Positions 47,146-56,290 are shown, counted from the stretch's first letter. The stretch is 64,000 nt of DNA from Anthoceros angustus (GCA_010909165.1 MU008178.1:384369-448368), one strand, 5' to 3'. Notes: a model not told the origin generated them from the letters alone. Made by a program: numbers and translations.

Positions 47146-48019
47146 GGAGCAAGAGCAGGAGGCGCGGGCGGGGCTGCTGGCAGCGAGCCGGTGCCGGCGG
47201 GAGGCGCCATTTTCAGGCTGCTGCCGGCAACCCCATCACTGCACTGCGCACTGCGCTGGTAGTTGGCCAGCCCAGGCTACTTCCGGCGGCAGCAGCAGCG
47301 CAACAGCGGTAGCATGCACTGAGAAGCGGGATGTCAGAATCGGGCCGCTCTCTCTCTCGCCACCCCGCTGTGCTCTTCCGCTGCTGCTGCTGCTGCTAGT
47401 CTAGTACTCTCTCATGGTTGTGCTGCCACCACTCTCAAAACGACACAGCACAGCACAGCACAGCCCAGCCCAGCCCAGCCCAGCCCAGCCCAGCCCACCA
47501 CAGCACAGCAGGCAAGCCAAGCAAAGCCCCGTCCCGGCCCGGCCCAGGCTGCTGCAGCCTCGCTTCGCTCTCTACAGCGCGCTCATCAATGCCATGGCAG
47601 GCCACCAGGAGTCGAGACGAGTTGGAGTCGACGAGTCGAGAGACTCGAGACTCGAGCAGTTGCCTTCTCTCCTGTCAGAACGTACCGCCACTTTTGACCG
47701 TGCCGCGTAACCGGACTGCGTTCGCCTCGAAATCCCTCCAAACGGCCCAGACAGGGGCGCAGTATCTCCCACTTTCTTTTCCGGACCGCCCTGCCCCCGC
47801 AGTCCGGCACTCGGCACTCGGCACTCGCCCCAACGCCCGCCATTTCTGTCACTAAATTTCTCCCTTTCTTACATGTCATTTTATCACCAATACTTACCAG
47901 AAATAACAGCACCGACTCCCACCCCCAAGCTCGCTCCATACACACATTCCTCTCTATATACATTCATGTGTTGGACTTTTATTTTCAGGTGAAAAAAGTC
48001 TAATAATATTTTTCGAATT
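47146..48019. other. Upstream region of the trihelix gene; pentamer repeat
   Basis: A cagca/cagcc pentamer minisatellite lies at about 47446-47512. 'gagtcgagac'-like repeats lie at 47612-47660 and 'cggcactcgg' repeats at 47803-47825. No coding sequence beyond these low-complexity frames. It probably holds the trihelix promoter, though no TATA box is convincing. Confidence 0.5.
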
Positions 48020-48025
48020 TTTATT
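48020..48025 (-). terminator. Polyadenylation signal for DRC3
   Basis: The minus strand reads AATAAA about 90 nt downstream of the DRC3 stop codon. Confidence 0.5.
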
Positions 48026-48112
48026 CTACATTCAAAGAAACAATAGGTATTGCTAAGGTACAAACCTAATAGAATACAATAAAAAGAAGAGAGTAGATTC
48101 ACCTATCATCAT

Positions 48113-49687
48113 CTAATGTGAGCTTCTACTTCTATGACTTGTATCACCACGAGAGAGCTTTGTAAGAGTGTGATTGATCTCATGTTTGTTCTTATCACAA
48201 ATGTACCAAATTTCTTGGATTCTTTCTCTATTCATCTTGATCATCCATTTTAGGCTCTCGTCAGTGAGCTTCTTCCACATATCCTCCTCCTTGTGCATTT
48301 TCTTGTCCTCTGATGAATCCACCTTTAGTGTATGTGCATCATGTGAGGTTGAAATAGCACCTAGGATCACGTCCTTATCACGTAACATTTCTCTAGCCTT
48401 GTCGTTTTTCACCTCCTCCACATCATTGATTGAGTAATACTCCAAAAGGCCTATAGCTTGAGCTACAATTGCTTCAGAGCATTGATTTTCCGCAGTTCTA
48501 AGGCCTCCAAAATAGTTTGCGAAGTGTTGTTTGTTTTCATCTACTATGATCTGGTAGAGTTCATCAAATTCGTGCCACAAATCTTGAACTTCACCAAAGC
48601 ATTGGAATTCAAGATCCATTAGTTTCTTATGAAGAGTCTCGTTTTCTTCTAGTAGGTTCTTGAGTTTAGTCTCCATCTGGGTTGCATCATATTGAACTTC
48701 TAATAAAGTTTTCTTCTTATTTTTATTCATTGTTGTGACAAGCTCTCTAGCCTCTTGATCTTTTCGGCTAGTGCATTCATGCATAGAAGTCTTCCAGAGT
48801 CTAACCTCCTCTAGTTTTCGTTTATGTTGTGCTACTATGAGAGTTTTCAGCTCTTGGCATAAAACTAGATATCTTTCATGGAACTCTGTCATGGGTTCCA
48901 AAAGCGTTGGGACTACACTTAACTTGTGGTATTCTGGATCTTCTTTCAACATTTCATCATAAACGGAGTAAATTCCATCCAGGTTGCACTCAAAGAAGAG
49001 AATCTTTTCAGCCGCCTTTGCAATTTTGTTTTCTTGTTCTACATCATGTTTATGATCTTTACCTTGGAGTTCAAGCAACTCATCTTGATATTGATCTCTT
49101 GCTGCACCGAGAAGCAAGACGTCTACTAAGTGATGATCCAAAAAGAGCAAATTGGTTAGGTGTGCTAGCACATATCCTTTGTATTCCGGATCCGGACATA
49201 TGGGATTTCCACTCAAGGTAAGCAGCCTTAGCTTTTTAAACGGCCTTAGATACAACACATTTTCCAAGTTCTTAATGCGATTATTTCCCAAAGAAAGAGA
49301 TTCCAAGTTCATCTCCTGTTCATCCAGGTTCTCAATCACATCGATCTGGTTTTGATAGAATGACAAGTTGATCAACTTGGTCAACGTGTCAATTCCCTCG
49401 ATTTTCTTGATCTTATTGAAGGACAGGTCGAGCGTGGTCAAGTGAGCAAGTTGTTCCAAGTTCTCCACCTTTGTCAAATTGCAGTTATCAAGCTTCAACG
49501 TGGTCAAGGATTGAAGGCCAAGAAGGAAGTCCACCTCCCTAATCCCCTTGAAGGAGAACACAAGCGCAGAGACCTTGGCGAGGGGTATAATCTTCTTCCG
49601 CTCCGCATTGCCCTCCCCCGAGCCATATTCGATCTTGATACATGCCCGCAGCACTTCATCGGAGATGGCCCTGTCCTCCTGCGGCAT
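48113..49687 (-). CDS. DRC3: Dynein regulatory complex subunit 3 (LRR coiled-coil axonemal protein)
   Basis: The intact 524-residue frame is close to the length of animal DRC3 (about 520). The start is the ATG at 49687; the two codons before it (GTG AAG) are not a start. After 'ISDEVLRACIKIEYG' come at least five SDS22-type leucine-rich repeats (residues about 60-170: 'LTTLKLDNCNLTKVENL', 'LTTLDLSFNKIKKIEGI', 'LESLSLGNNRIKNLENV', 'LRLLTLSGNPICPDPEYKGY') with the LRR cap 'LTNLLFLDHHLVD'. A long coiled coil reaches the C-terminus. DRC3 is part of the nexin-dynein regulatory complex linking outer doublets of motile flagella; in plants it would act only in sperm cells. No intron interrupts it. 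Base composition is more AT-rich than its neighbours. Confidence 0.92.
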   Translation of the reverse strand: MPQEDRAISDEVLRACIKIEYGSGEGNAERKKIIPLAKVSALVFSFKGIREVDFLLGLQSLTTLKLDNCNLTKVENLEQLAHLTTLDLSFNKIKKIEGIDTLTKLINLSFYQNQIDVIENLDEQEMNLESLSLGNNRIKNLENVLYLRPFKKLRLLTLSGNPICPDPEYKGYVLAHLTNLLFLDHHLVDVLLLGAARDQYQDELLELQGKDHKHDVEQENKIAKAAEKILFFECNLDGIYSVYDEMLKEDPEYHKLSVVPTLLEPMTEFHERYLVLCQELKTLIVAQHKRKLEEVRLWKTSMHECTSRKDQEARELVTTMNKNKKKTLLEVQYDATQMETKLKNLLEENETLHKKLMDLEFQCFGEVQDLWHEFDELYQIIVDENKQHFANYFGGLRTAENQCSEAIVAQAIGLLEYYSINDVEEVKNDKAREMLRDKDVILGAISTSHDAHTLKVDSSEDKKMHKEEDMWKKLTDESLKWMIKMNRERIQEIWYICDKNKHEINHTLTKLSRGDTSHRSRSSH

Positions 49688-49699
49688 CTTCACCTATGG

Positions 49700-50774
49700 C
49701 ATTTGGAGTCCTGGAAGGAATGATGTCCATGCAACTTATCCCATACGAAGCGGAGCTTCAAAGTCCTAGTCCCTCCTTCCACATCCAGCGCGGCCGCATA
49801 ATAACCATGTCTTCAGCTCCAGCCCCAGCCCCAGCCCCAGCCCGGGCCCCCGCCCCAGGCACAAGGCACACGGCACGAAAACTTGTTCCATTAGGGTTTT
49901 CATTGCGCTGTTTTTGTGAGGAATAAATGCCGGCTCACCTAACCTGCGTCACGAGGCTCGTACTCCGGATCCCGTACAGGCGTACAGGCGGTGCGGGGCC
50001 CGGTCCGGTGTCCGGTGTCCGGGAGGTCGCTGGAGGGGTGGCGGACGGGCAGCGGGCAGGCACCTGCCCGGGACAGCCTTGGCGCCGGAATCTCAGTGTC
50101 CGGACGGGTCGGAGTCACGCGTTCCCCGGCTCGCCCTGCTTTCTGCCATTCTGCTAGATGTTTTCTTTTTTGAAAATTCGGCGGTGACGCCGCTGCAAGT
50201 CTGGAATTAATCACACTGGCCGGTGCCATCTCGATATGCGGTAAAGCAAACACCGGCTCTGAGGGGGGTTCTGTGGGCTGCTGTGTCACTCTATGTACAT
50301 CATCTGTACCACCGAATTGGAAGCTGTGTTTCCACTTCCACCGCCAAGGAGGAGTGAATCGTGAATCGTGATCGGGCTTGTATGCGAGGAATACAATATT
50401 CGAGAACACTCGCAGGCATGCATGCCATTATGCACTTCCTTGACAGAATCATCGGATATGATATGGGTTTGCAACTTCGCACTAAGCAAAGCTAAAGCTT
50501 TGGAGTGTGTTTATACAACTTCCAGGAAGGCCTTGGTATAGGAGCTATGAAGATGGTTGCTGTACGAGGGGACATGCATTCAGATGGTGGCAAAGCGTGA
50601 GGAGGCGGAAGCACATGGTACACACAGGCCTACGCCTGTTGGACATGGGCCATGAACGTTTCTGTACAGAAGACTGAGGACTACTGCTATGCTACTGTAC
50701 ACTGTGTGGGCGGCAAGCTGCGGGCTTGGAGTTGGCTTGGCTTGGCATGGCTTGCAGCTGGGTTGGTTGGTTTC
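49700..50774. other. Intergenic between DRC3 and the DUF3700 gene
   Basis: A 'ccccag' hexamer repeat lies at about 49815-49855. No domain-bearing frame. It should hold the DRC3 promoter; I see no clear core element. Confidence 0.5.
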
Positions 50775-52094
50775 TCAGAAGGCCGTGGCCCAGGAGGCCC
50801 CGCTGCCCACGCGGGGGAAACGAGGAGCGACCTCCATGTTGGCGACATCCACCTGAAAGAGGGCTCCACAGGCCTGACCTTGGGTGTCCACTCCTGCAAC
50901 GCACTTCACCGAGTGGAGAGGGTGCTCGAAGCTGTGCAGGCCTCCCACGCTGCTGAAGAAGCAGCCTGGCAAGCCACCACGGTGCAAGCTGGTTGGCAAA
51001 CATGCATCCGAAGATGGGAGAGACGACTTTGCAGAGAGGGCATGCAGCCGATGCGAGATGTGGGATGTGAGGGAAGGCGATACGAACCTGCCGGGAAGGG
51101 AGAGCACGTCTTGCCGCATCCTTCCTTGAGCACGCAAATGTTCCCTGAGAAAGCGAGAGCTCCGTCCGCTGTGGTGCCCCAGTACATGGGTACCTTGCCG
51201 TGGGAGTCCTGCGAGGGAACGTTGCCGCCAACAGTCTGTCAGGACTCACAATTCGGCCAGGCTAGAGCCATATGCGCCATCAATTGTCCATCGACAAGGG
51301 CACTGACAGCGGCCACGAAGACGGTGCGGGTTGTGGAGTCGAAGATTTGGAAGGCGAAGTAGCCGCCCAACGACTTCACCACTTGGTCGGGCGGGTAGGG
51401 GGCGCGGTCGCGCATGGATCGGTACATCTCGATCACCTGGACCGCCTCGTTCACGCCCTTGGATAGCCCGTACTGGCGGCGAAGCTGAGGGAGGTTCTCC
51501 AGATTGCCCTCGAACATGCAGAAGATGCCATCCACCACGCCCAAGGACCTGCCACAATTCTAGAAGCTTTTCACTTAATCCCTCCGCGAGACTGTGAGCT
51601 AGATTCAGCTCCCAGCCTCGGTCTGTGGGATTGTTAGAAAGCAGAGACGAGCAGGGCATCGTCGGTAAAGCTGGACCTTAGACCAGACTCCAGGGACCGT
51701 TCTAGCCAAGATTTATCTTGGCTGCCATGGATACATTAGCATTGAAAGCCAACGCCAGCTTTGCCAAGCACGACATATACAAGTTTATGAGAAGCGGGCC
51801 ACAGAGGTTGCAGCTGCCGCAAACAGATGCCAACTGGTTCCAAGAACTTCCACATACATCTATTGGGATGATTGCTGGGATGGACATGCACGCGCACCTT
51901 GGTCTTGGAAGGCTCTGGTTTTTGTGGGTCACGGCCATGGCACTCACATCGTCAAATTGCACCGTGATTGCCTGCGGATCTGCTGCTCTAAACGCTGCCA
52001 GAATGTCTCCGCTACGCCGAGGTCGGTGATATGCATCGTGCCGCGCAAGCTCCGGGGGGGCCCGGACACAATTTTTATTGAACATGCCCAACAT
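50775..52094 (-). CDS. DUF3700/Wali7-type aluminium-induced-like protein, four exons
   Basis: Exons on the minus strand are 52094-51898, 51548-51308, 51208-51088 and 50965-50775. They total 750 nt, giving 249 residues plus stop, exactly in phase. Introns are 349, 99 and 122 bp, all gt...ag. The product starts 'MLGMFNKNCVRAPPEL', the conserved N-terminus of the family. It continues 'GIFCMFEGNLENL', the YGL motif 'RRQYGLSKGVNEAVQVIE', and 'YRSMRDRAPYPPDQVV' (the LRDR motif reads MRDR). Then come 'VPMYWGTTADGALAFS', 'CVLKEGCGKTCSPFPAG', 'GCFFSSVGGLHSFEHPL' and 'PRFPRVGSGASWATAF'. The fold is class-II glutamine-amidotransferase-like; biochemical function is not established. Angiosperm members respond to aluminium, auxin or sugar status. 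All conserved blocks are present, so the gene is probably functional. Confidence 0.92.
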
Positions 52095-52519
52095 GGCTGC
52101 TGCCTGGAGGAGCTCTTGGAGATGCCGGCTTTCAGGCGCTAGCCTGCTTTCACCCAAGAGTTTTGCATGCCAACCACGTCCAAGACAGAAAGGCAAACAG
52201 CAAATCAGGCAGGGTCGTCTGCGTCACTGCAGTGGATGCACTACGAACTGCAGTCTCGTGCCAGATGTCGGAACAATACTGCACAGAGCATGCAGAACGG
52301 CCGATGTTCACGGGCATCAGCAGCAGACTGGATAGCTGTTACGGGCAAGATTTCTAGAAGAGTCGAACTATCCCTAAAACAAAACAAAAACCTGTGCTGC
52401 GTTCTCAAAAATCACACCTAAAGGTGCTCCAGGCTATTAGCCAACAGGCAACTGCCGGAGGAAAGCAAATACAAAGATGGGCCTGGAGATAAAACGACAG
52501 TCAGCAACAAGGGTGTGCT

Positions 52520-53419
52520 TCAACGCCTCTTCTTCCATATGGTTTCAGGCTTGTTCAGCTTCATGGCTGTGTATCTCGCAGCCGTGAAGAGGTAATCGCT
52601 CAGCCTGTTCAAGTATACTGACACAGCGGGCTCCACCAGATCTGCAGCTACCAAAGTCACCACTCTCCTCTCTGCCCTCCTGCAAACAGACCTGGCCAGG
52701 TGCAGTGCAGCTGCTGGCAGTCCACCGGAGGGCAATATGAAGTTGGACAGAGCGGGAAGCTCCTCATCCATATCATCTATCCACTTCTCCAGTGTCTCCA
52801 CAGCCTTGGCATCAAACTTGACTCTTGCAACCTTGGAAGCGGAGCCGCTATTCAGAGGGGTGGCAACAGCTGACCCTATGTCCAGTAGCCGAGACTGGAT
52901 CTCCTCAATCTGCTCCATGGTGGAGGATATGGATGCCTGCGAGCAATACTCGTGAGCAAATCCCAAAGCACTGTTAACTTCGTCCACATCACCCAGAGCC
53001 TCAAATGTGTCATCATCCTTTCTCCGTCTTTGCCCATCGTAGAGCGAGGACGTACCTTTGTCACCTGTCTTTGTGTAGATCTTGAAACGACTAGCGGAAG
53101 TGGGAGTTGCAGGAGGAGCAGCAGCAGAGGCATCGGAGGTTGCAGGTATGGGAGCCATCTCAGAGGAGGAGGATGACATAAAGCAAACAGACGAGCTGCC
53201 AGGAAGAAAAAGGGGGAATGCGGATCTCCTAAAGCCGACGGAGGCAGCGAGAGGGGCAAAAGGGTGAGACAGGGAAGACGACTGTGCAGAGCGGCTGAAA
53301 ACTCTTGTAGACCTAAAATACGGCAAACGCAAACCTCTTGCACCAGATGGAGGACCCACTAAGGCACACACTGCTCGAGAAGCCTTGATTGTGGAAACAA
53401 TCGACCTCGTTACCGACAT
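52520..53419 (-). CDS. MMAB: PduO-type ATP:cob(I)alamin adenosyltransferase, probably mitochondrial
   Basis: The intact 299-residue frame transfers the adenosyl group of ATP to cob(I)alamin to make adenosylcobalamin, the cofactor of methylmalonyl-CoA mutase. Diagnostic blocks are the ATP-binding N-terminus 'KIYTKTGDKGTSSLYDGQRR' (about residue 113 onward), 'FEALGDVDEVNSALGFA', 'FILPSGGLPAAALHLARSVC', the catalytic Arg cluster 'CRRAERRVVTL' and 'YLNRLSDYLFTAARYTA'. The first 110 residues are Arg/Ser/Ala-rich with almost no acidic residues, fitting an organellar transit peptide. The coding part has no intron. A 5' leader intron (53517-53608) is predicted. Vascular plants are generally thought not to use B12, so retention of all active-site motifs is notable. 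Confidence 0.92.
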   Translation of the reverse strand: MSVTRSIVSTIKASRAVCALVGPPSGARGLRLPYFRSTRVFSRSAQSSSLSHPFAPLAASVGFRRSAFPLFLPGSSSVCFMSSSSSEMAPIPATSDASAAAPPATPTSASRFKIYTKTGDKGTSSLYDGQRRRKDDDTFEALGDVDEVNSALGFAHEYCSQASISSTMEQIEEIQSRLLDIGSAVATPLNSGSASKVARVKFDAKAVETLEKWIDDMDEELPALSNFILPSGGLPAAALHLARSVCRRAERRVVTLVAADLVEPAVSVYLNRLSDYLFTAARYTAMKLNKPETIWKKRR

Positions 53420-53516
53420 TCCCAGGCTTCAAATTAGTACAACAGGCAAGGATTTGGAGGCAAACCAGACGACGCAACCGAGCTTGTTCGAGTCTGAACC
53501 AGATATACTGTGTGAT

Positions 53517-53608
53517 CTGCAAAAAGGACGCGGCACTGAGGGCATCGTGACACGAACATAGACCAAACCTAAACCACGCAGCAGACGGGGGAGATACTGT
53601 GGACTCAC
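53517..53608 (-). other. MMAB: Predicted intron in the adenosyltransferase 5' leader (92 bp)
   Basis: On the minus strand a donor 'CG|gtgagtcc' at 53608 and an acceptor 'cgtcctttttgcag' ending at 53517, with a good pyrimidine tract, define a 92-bp intron. Its size is like the 93-, 99- and 122-bp introns of other genes here. Splicing would join an exon ending at 53609 to the exon carrying the adenosyltransferase start codon. Confidence 0.6.
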
Positions 53609-53639
53609 CGACTTCAGCCTAGGGTGCGACGTACATGTC

Positions 53640-53768
53640 TCAGCTCTTGCCCTTTTTCAACTTGTGGATCCCCTTCTTGAGGACGTGCTTGACGCTGCTC
53701 ACGCCTTTGCTGAAGGCATGAGTAACCTTATGCAAGCCCTTCTTGATGGAGTGAGTAAACTGCGGCAT
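53640..53768 (-). CDS. 42-residue Lys/His-rich peptide ORF in the adenosyltransferase leader
   Basis: An ATG at 53768 opens a 42-residue frame ending TGA at 53640-53642, 31 nt before the predicted leader donor. The peptide has 11 Lys, 5 His and no Asp or Glu. After 'MPQ' it consists of three 11-residue repeats: 'FTHSIKKGLHK', 'VTHAFSKGVSS' and 'VKHVLKKGIHK', then 'LKKGKS'. Hydrophobic residues at positions 1, 5 and 9 with 'KG' at 7-8 give an amphipathic 11/3 helix, a geometry known from lipid-binding helices. It could be an upstream ORF regulating the adenosyltransferase, or an independent small protein. I recognise no family. Confidence 0.6.
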   Translation of the reverse strand: MPQFTHSIKKGLHKVTHAFSKGVSSVKHVLKKGIHKLKKGKS

Positions 53769-54011
53769 CCTGCTTCCCTGTTCCCAATCTCAAACACAAC
53801 CCGATCCCAGAGCACGGGCAGCTGATGATACACCACTCGATGACCCAGCACACAAGCGATCGTGAAATCGTGCAGATTCACGCGTCCAACAGGACTAAAG
53901 GTAGACACGCGACACACAGCTGACGGTGAGCTGGCCACCGTGGTTCAGATTATGTTAAACAAACGTATAAAAAACAGAAATCGTACAAACCAGTTCAGGT
54001 TACCATGTTAA

Positions 54012-54038
54012 ATATATATATATATATATATATATATA
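54012..54038. repeat. (TA)n microsatellite
   Basis: About 13 TA units. Confidence 0.95.
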
Positions 54039-54039
54039 A

Positions 54040-54805
54040 TCTCCAAATCATATGTGCCATCTGGTAACCCTGGTGCGACTCCAGTCACCCATTCCCTTCA
54101 CTGGAGGAGCTGAGTTGATGAGTTCCTCAACATAGGAGTAATCAGCAGTCAAGACTCTGTCTTCGTTTTTGTCACTGTTCCAGGTGTGCTTTGCAAGCAA
54201 AAGGCTCTCCTCGTCTGCCTGGAACATGTCTGGCCACCAATTGCAGCAATCAAGCCTGAGGTCCCTGGAACCAGTTTAACAATAGCAATGCATGCAACAA
54301 TAGGAATCATGGTGTCACAGGGCAGGAACACGCCAGGCCATAATATTGATGAGAAAGACACTTGGCTTACTACCACCGATTGCATCAACCTTCAGGGGAA
54401 GAGCTGTGGAGGCCAGTTCAGCGTACGAATCTGGGAAGCAGGTTTTGCACAAGTAGACAAGAGTCCTTGCGTGAGCTGGCTTTGCTATTAAGAGCGTTTC
54501 TGAATTGTATACCGCAGTAGCTTGCCTACGAAGGTAGCTTGTTACCCTTACAGCTTACGGGGTGACAATGACAATGAGTCTTCACCTAAACGACAACTGA
54601 TTGACTGGAATGGCGAGACCGAGTCTTCGCGCAGCTTCAGAGGGCCATGTGTCGGGAATCAGGCAACAGTGATTGAACTGGTTTGATATCTATTGCTTGT
54701 CCCTGAAGCGAGCTGCGGGGCTGCCTTGTATAAGTTCTGTTGTGTTGCATCCACAGTTGTCAGATCTAGCAACCGTGGGTCTGCTTCATTCGCAAGCTCT
54801 CTGAA
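54040..54805. other. Intergenic; start of a segmental duplication
   Basis: No supported gene at 54040-54640; a 101-residue frame at 54186 has no domain. From about 54640 the sequence is homologous to about 56015 onward and probably holds the 5' leader and promoter of the small secreted-peptide gene. Confidence 0.5.
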
Positions 54806-55245
54806 ATGGTGTTCTGGAAGGCCGGCCATGGCGGGAGGCGAGGCCTAAGTGCTACTGCTGCACTGCTGTTGGTGTTGTTGTTCCTCGCCATCGCGGTTCA
54901 TGCCGGGCATGCCCTTGAAAACGGCGGTGGCTGGAGGCAGCAGGTGGGCAGTTCTTCATAAAACTTTGCGTTTGAAACCTCGATGATGGGAACTTGGCAA
55001 CTCTTCAGTCTTCAGCAATCAAGCAGTCACTGTGTGGCTTCGAGTTCTCACCACACGGTTTGAAAGCACCTGCAGATGAGGGATAGGCGTTAGTCTGCAA
55101 CCCGTAGCTTCTCATTGGCACAGTTTGTTGTCTGCAGATGCGTCGTTTGGGCAGGACCGCTCCCGTACGGTATCCTGCACCGCCTACCGACGCCACCTTG
55201 CCGGTAATCGGAGTCAAGCCAGCACACCCATGCCCCAATTGCTGA
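54806..55245 (+). CDS. Small secreted-peptide precursor, copy 1 (two exons)
   Basis: Exon 1 (54806-54943) encodes 46 residues: a basic start 'MVFWKAGHGGRRGLSATAA', a hydrophobic core 'LLLVLLFLAIAVHAGHA' typical of a signal peptide, and 'LENGGGWRQQ'. A donor 'CAG|gtgggc' and an acceptor 'gttgtctgcag' (ending 55137) define a 194-bp intron. Exon 2 (55138-55245) adds 35 residues, 'MRRLGRTAPVRYPAPPTDAT' then 'LPVIGVKPAHPCPNC', and a stop. The 81-residue precursor has a Cys-x-x-Cys end and a Pro-rich body but matches no peptide family I know. Exon 1 is well supported by comparison with copy 2; exon 2 is less certain. Confidence 0.55.
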
Positions 55246-55521
55246 TATGAAACATGTTGTCCACACTGATAACTTCACCTTAAAAGGAATCCATGTAGAC
55301 ATTTCTGCCGTTTGGCAGATGTGGAATGAATTTGCTGAGATGTCTTGAATCGCTTCTGAACTTTAGGGTAGCGTGGGGATAGCCCGTGTGGTCAGTTGTG
55401 CAGAACGTAAGACCAGAAAATCAAGGCCTTGGGCTGGGTCGTCAGGCCTCAAACGTGCCATACATTTCATAGCACAGCTCTGTCCAAGCATTTCATAGCA
55501 CAGCACAGCTTGTCAAACTTG

Positions 55522-55972
55522 TCACTGATCAGCACAAGTGCTTGTGCATGACATGCTGTAGGTCGCCTGCACGAGCCCCGTCGTGAGATGATAGTCCATT
55601 TTGTCAGTAGACGGTGATATTCTGCCCAGGCGCAAGGGAATTGCGTGGTCGATGCTCGCTGTGCTTGAGCTTGTGCACGGAAGCCCTTCAGGCAGCTGCA
55701 GAGGAATGGAGCTGTTCACCCTGCTCTGTTCGTTGTCGTTTAGGTGCAACTCTTGCAACCACGTCCTTTCCCGTAATAGTGTGCCTTGGTAATAAGGCCA
55801 GCTAGCGATGTATTTCAGGAATGCTCTGGCAAAGTCAGGCTGAGCCTCACACAAGGAGTCAAGGACGCATTTCAACCTGTGCAATTCCTGCTTCCCCACA
55901 TTAGTCATTTCTGCGGGATGGCCGCTGTCGCACCACCACAACTCCTGAAAAACTGCCTCACTTCCTGGCAAG
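55522..55972 (-). CDS. Hypothetical protein, possible terminal exon
   Basis: A minus-strand frame reads 'EAVFQELWWCDSGHPAEMT', 'LHRLKCVLDSLCEAQPDF', 'ARAFLKYIASWPYYQGTLL' and 'RTWLQELHLNDNEQSR' to a stop at 55522. A pyrimidine-rich acceptor 'tttttcttcttgccag' just upstream (about 55972) suggests a last exon. The frame stays open to 56238, but that part is antisense to the secreted-peptide exon and is probably fortuitous. The composition looks coding; I recognise no domain. Confidence 0.35.
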
Positions 55973-56149
55973 AAGAAAAAGTCGTTGGGCACCTTGGGAC
56001 TCCTGGGAGGGAGACGTAAGAGGCCCAATTGTCGCGAATCAGGCGAGCAGCTGGGCTGCCTTGTGTAGGTTCTGTGTATCCACGTCACAAATCCCCCACT
56101 TGTCAAACTTAGCGACCGAAGATCTGCTGTCATTCGCAAGCTTGCTGAA

Positions 56150-56290
56150 ATGGTGTTCCGGAAGGCCGGCCATGGCGGGAGGCGGGGTCTCAGTGCCACT
56201 GCTGCTGCACTGCTGCTGGTATTGTTGTTCCTTGCCATCGCGGTTCATGCCGGGCATGCCCTTGGAGACGCTATAGGCTGGAGGCAGCAG
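56150..56290 (+). CDS. Small secreted-peptide exon, copy 2 (incomplete)
   Basis: 47 residues parallel to copy 1: 'MVFRKAGHGGRRGLSATAAA', 'LLLVLLFLAIAVHAGHA', then a diverged 'LGDAIGWRQQ', ending at the same donor 'CAG|gtgggc'. Seven of eight substitutions within the signal peptide are silent in this frame and the one indel is a whole codon. The homology stops before an exon-2 equivalent, so this copy may be broken or use a different second exon. Confidence 0.5.

Noticed and set aside
45941-47146. 401-codon plus-strand frame opposite the trihelix gene
   Set aside because: It is antisense to the conserved trihelix domain; its Leu/Pro-rich text is the mirror of Gln/Ser/Gly-rich coding.
47418-47855. 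145-codon plus-strand frame upstream of the trihelix gene
   Set aside because: It is dominated by cagca/cagcc pentamer repeats and has no conserved segment.
52520-53419. Bacterial contamination as source of the adenosyltransferase
   Set aside because: The gene has an organelle-targeting N-terminus, a predicted leader intron, and lies directly beside a four-exon plant-specific gene.
53640-53768. N-terminal extension of the adenosyltransferase
   Set aside because: The small frame ends with a TGA before the donor site, so it cannot be fused in frame to the enzyme.
54186-54491. 101-codon plus-strand frame
   Set aside because: No domain, no splice context and no similarity to neighbours; probably chance.
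55138-55245. EPF/EPFL-type signalling peptide identity for exon 2 of the secreted-peptide gene
   Set aside because: The 'RRLG' start is suggestive, but the six- or eight-Cys framework of EPFL peptides is absent; only one CxxC is present.
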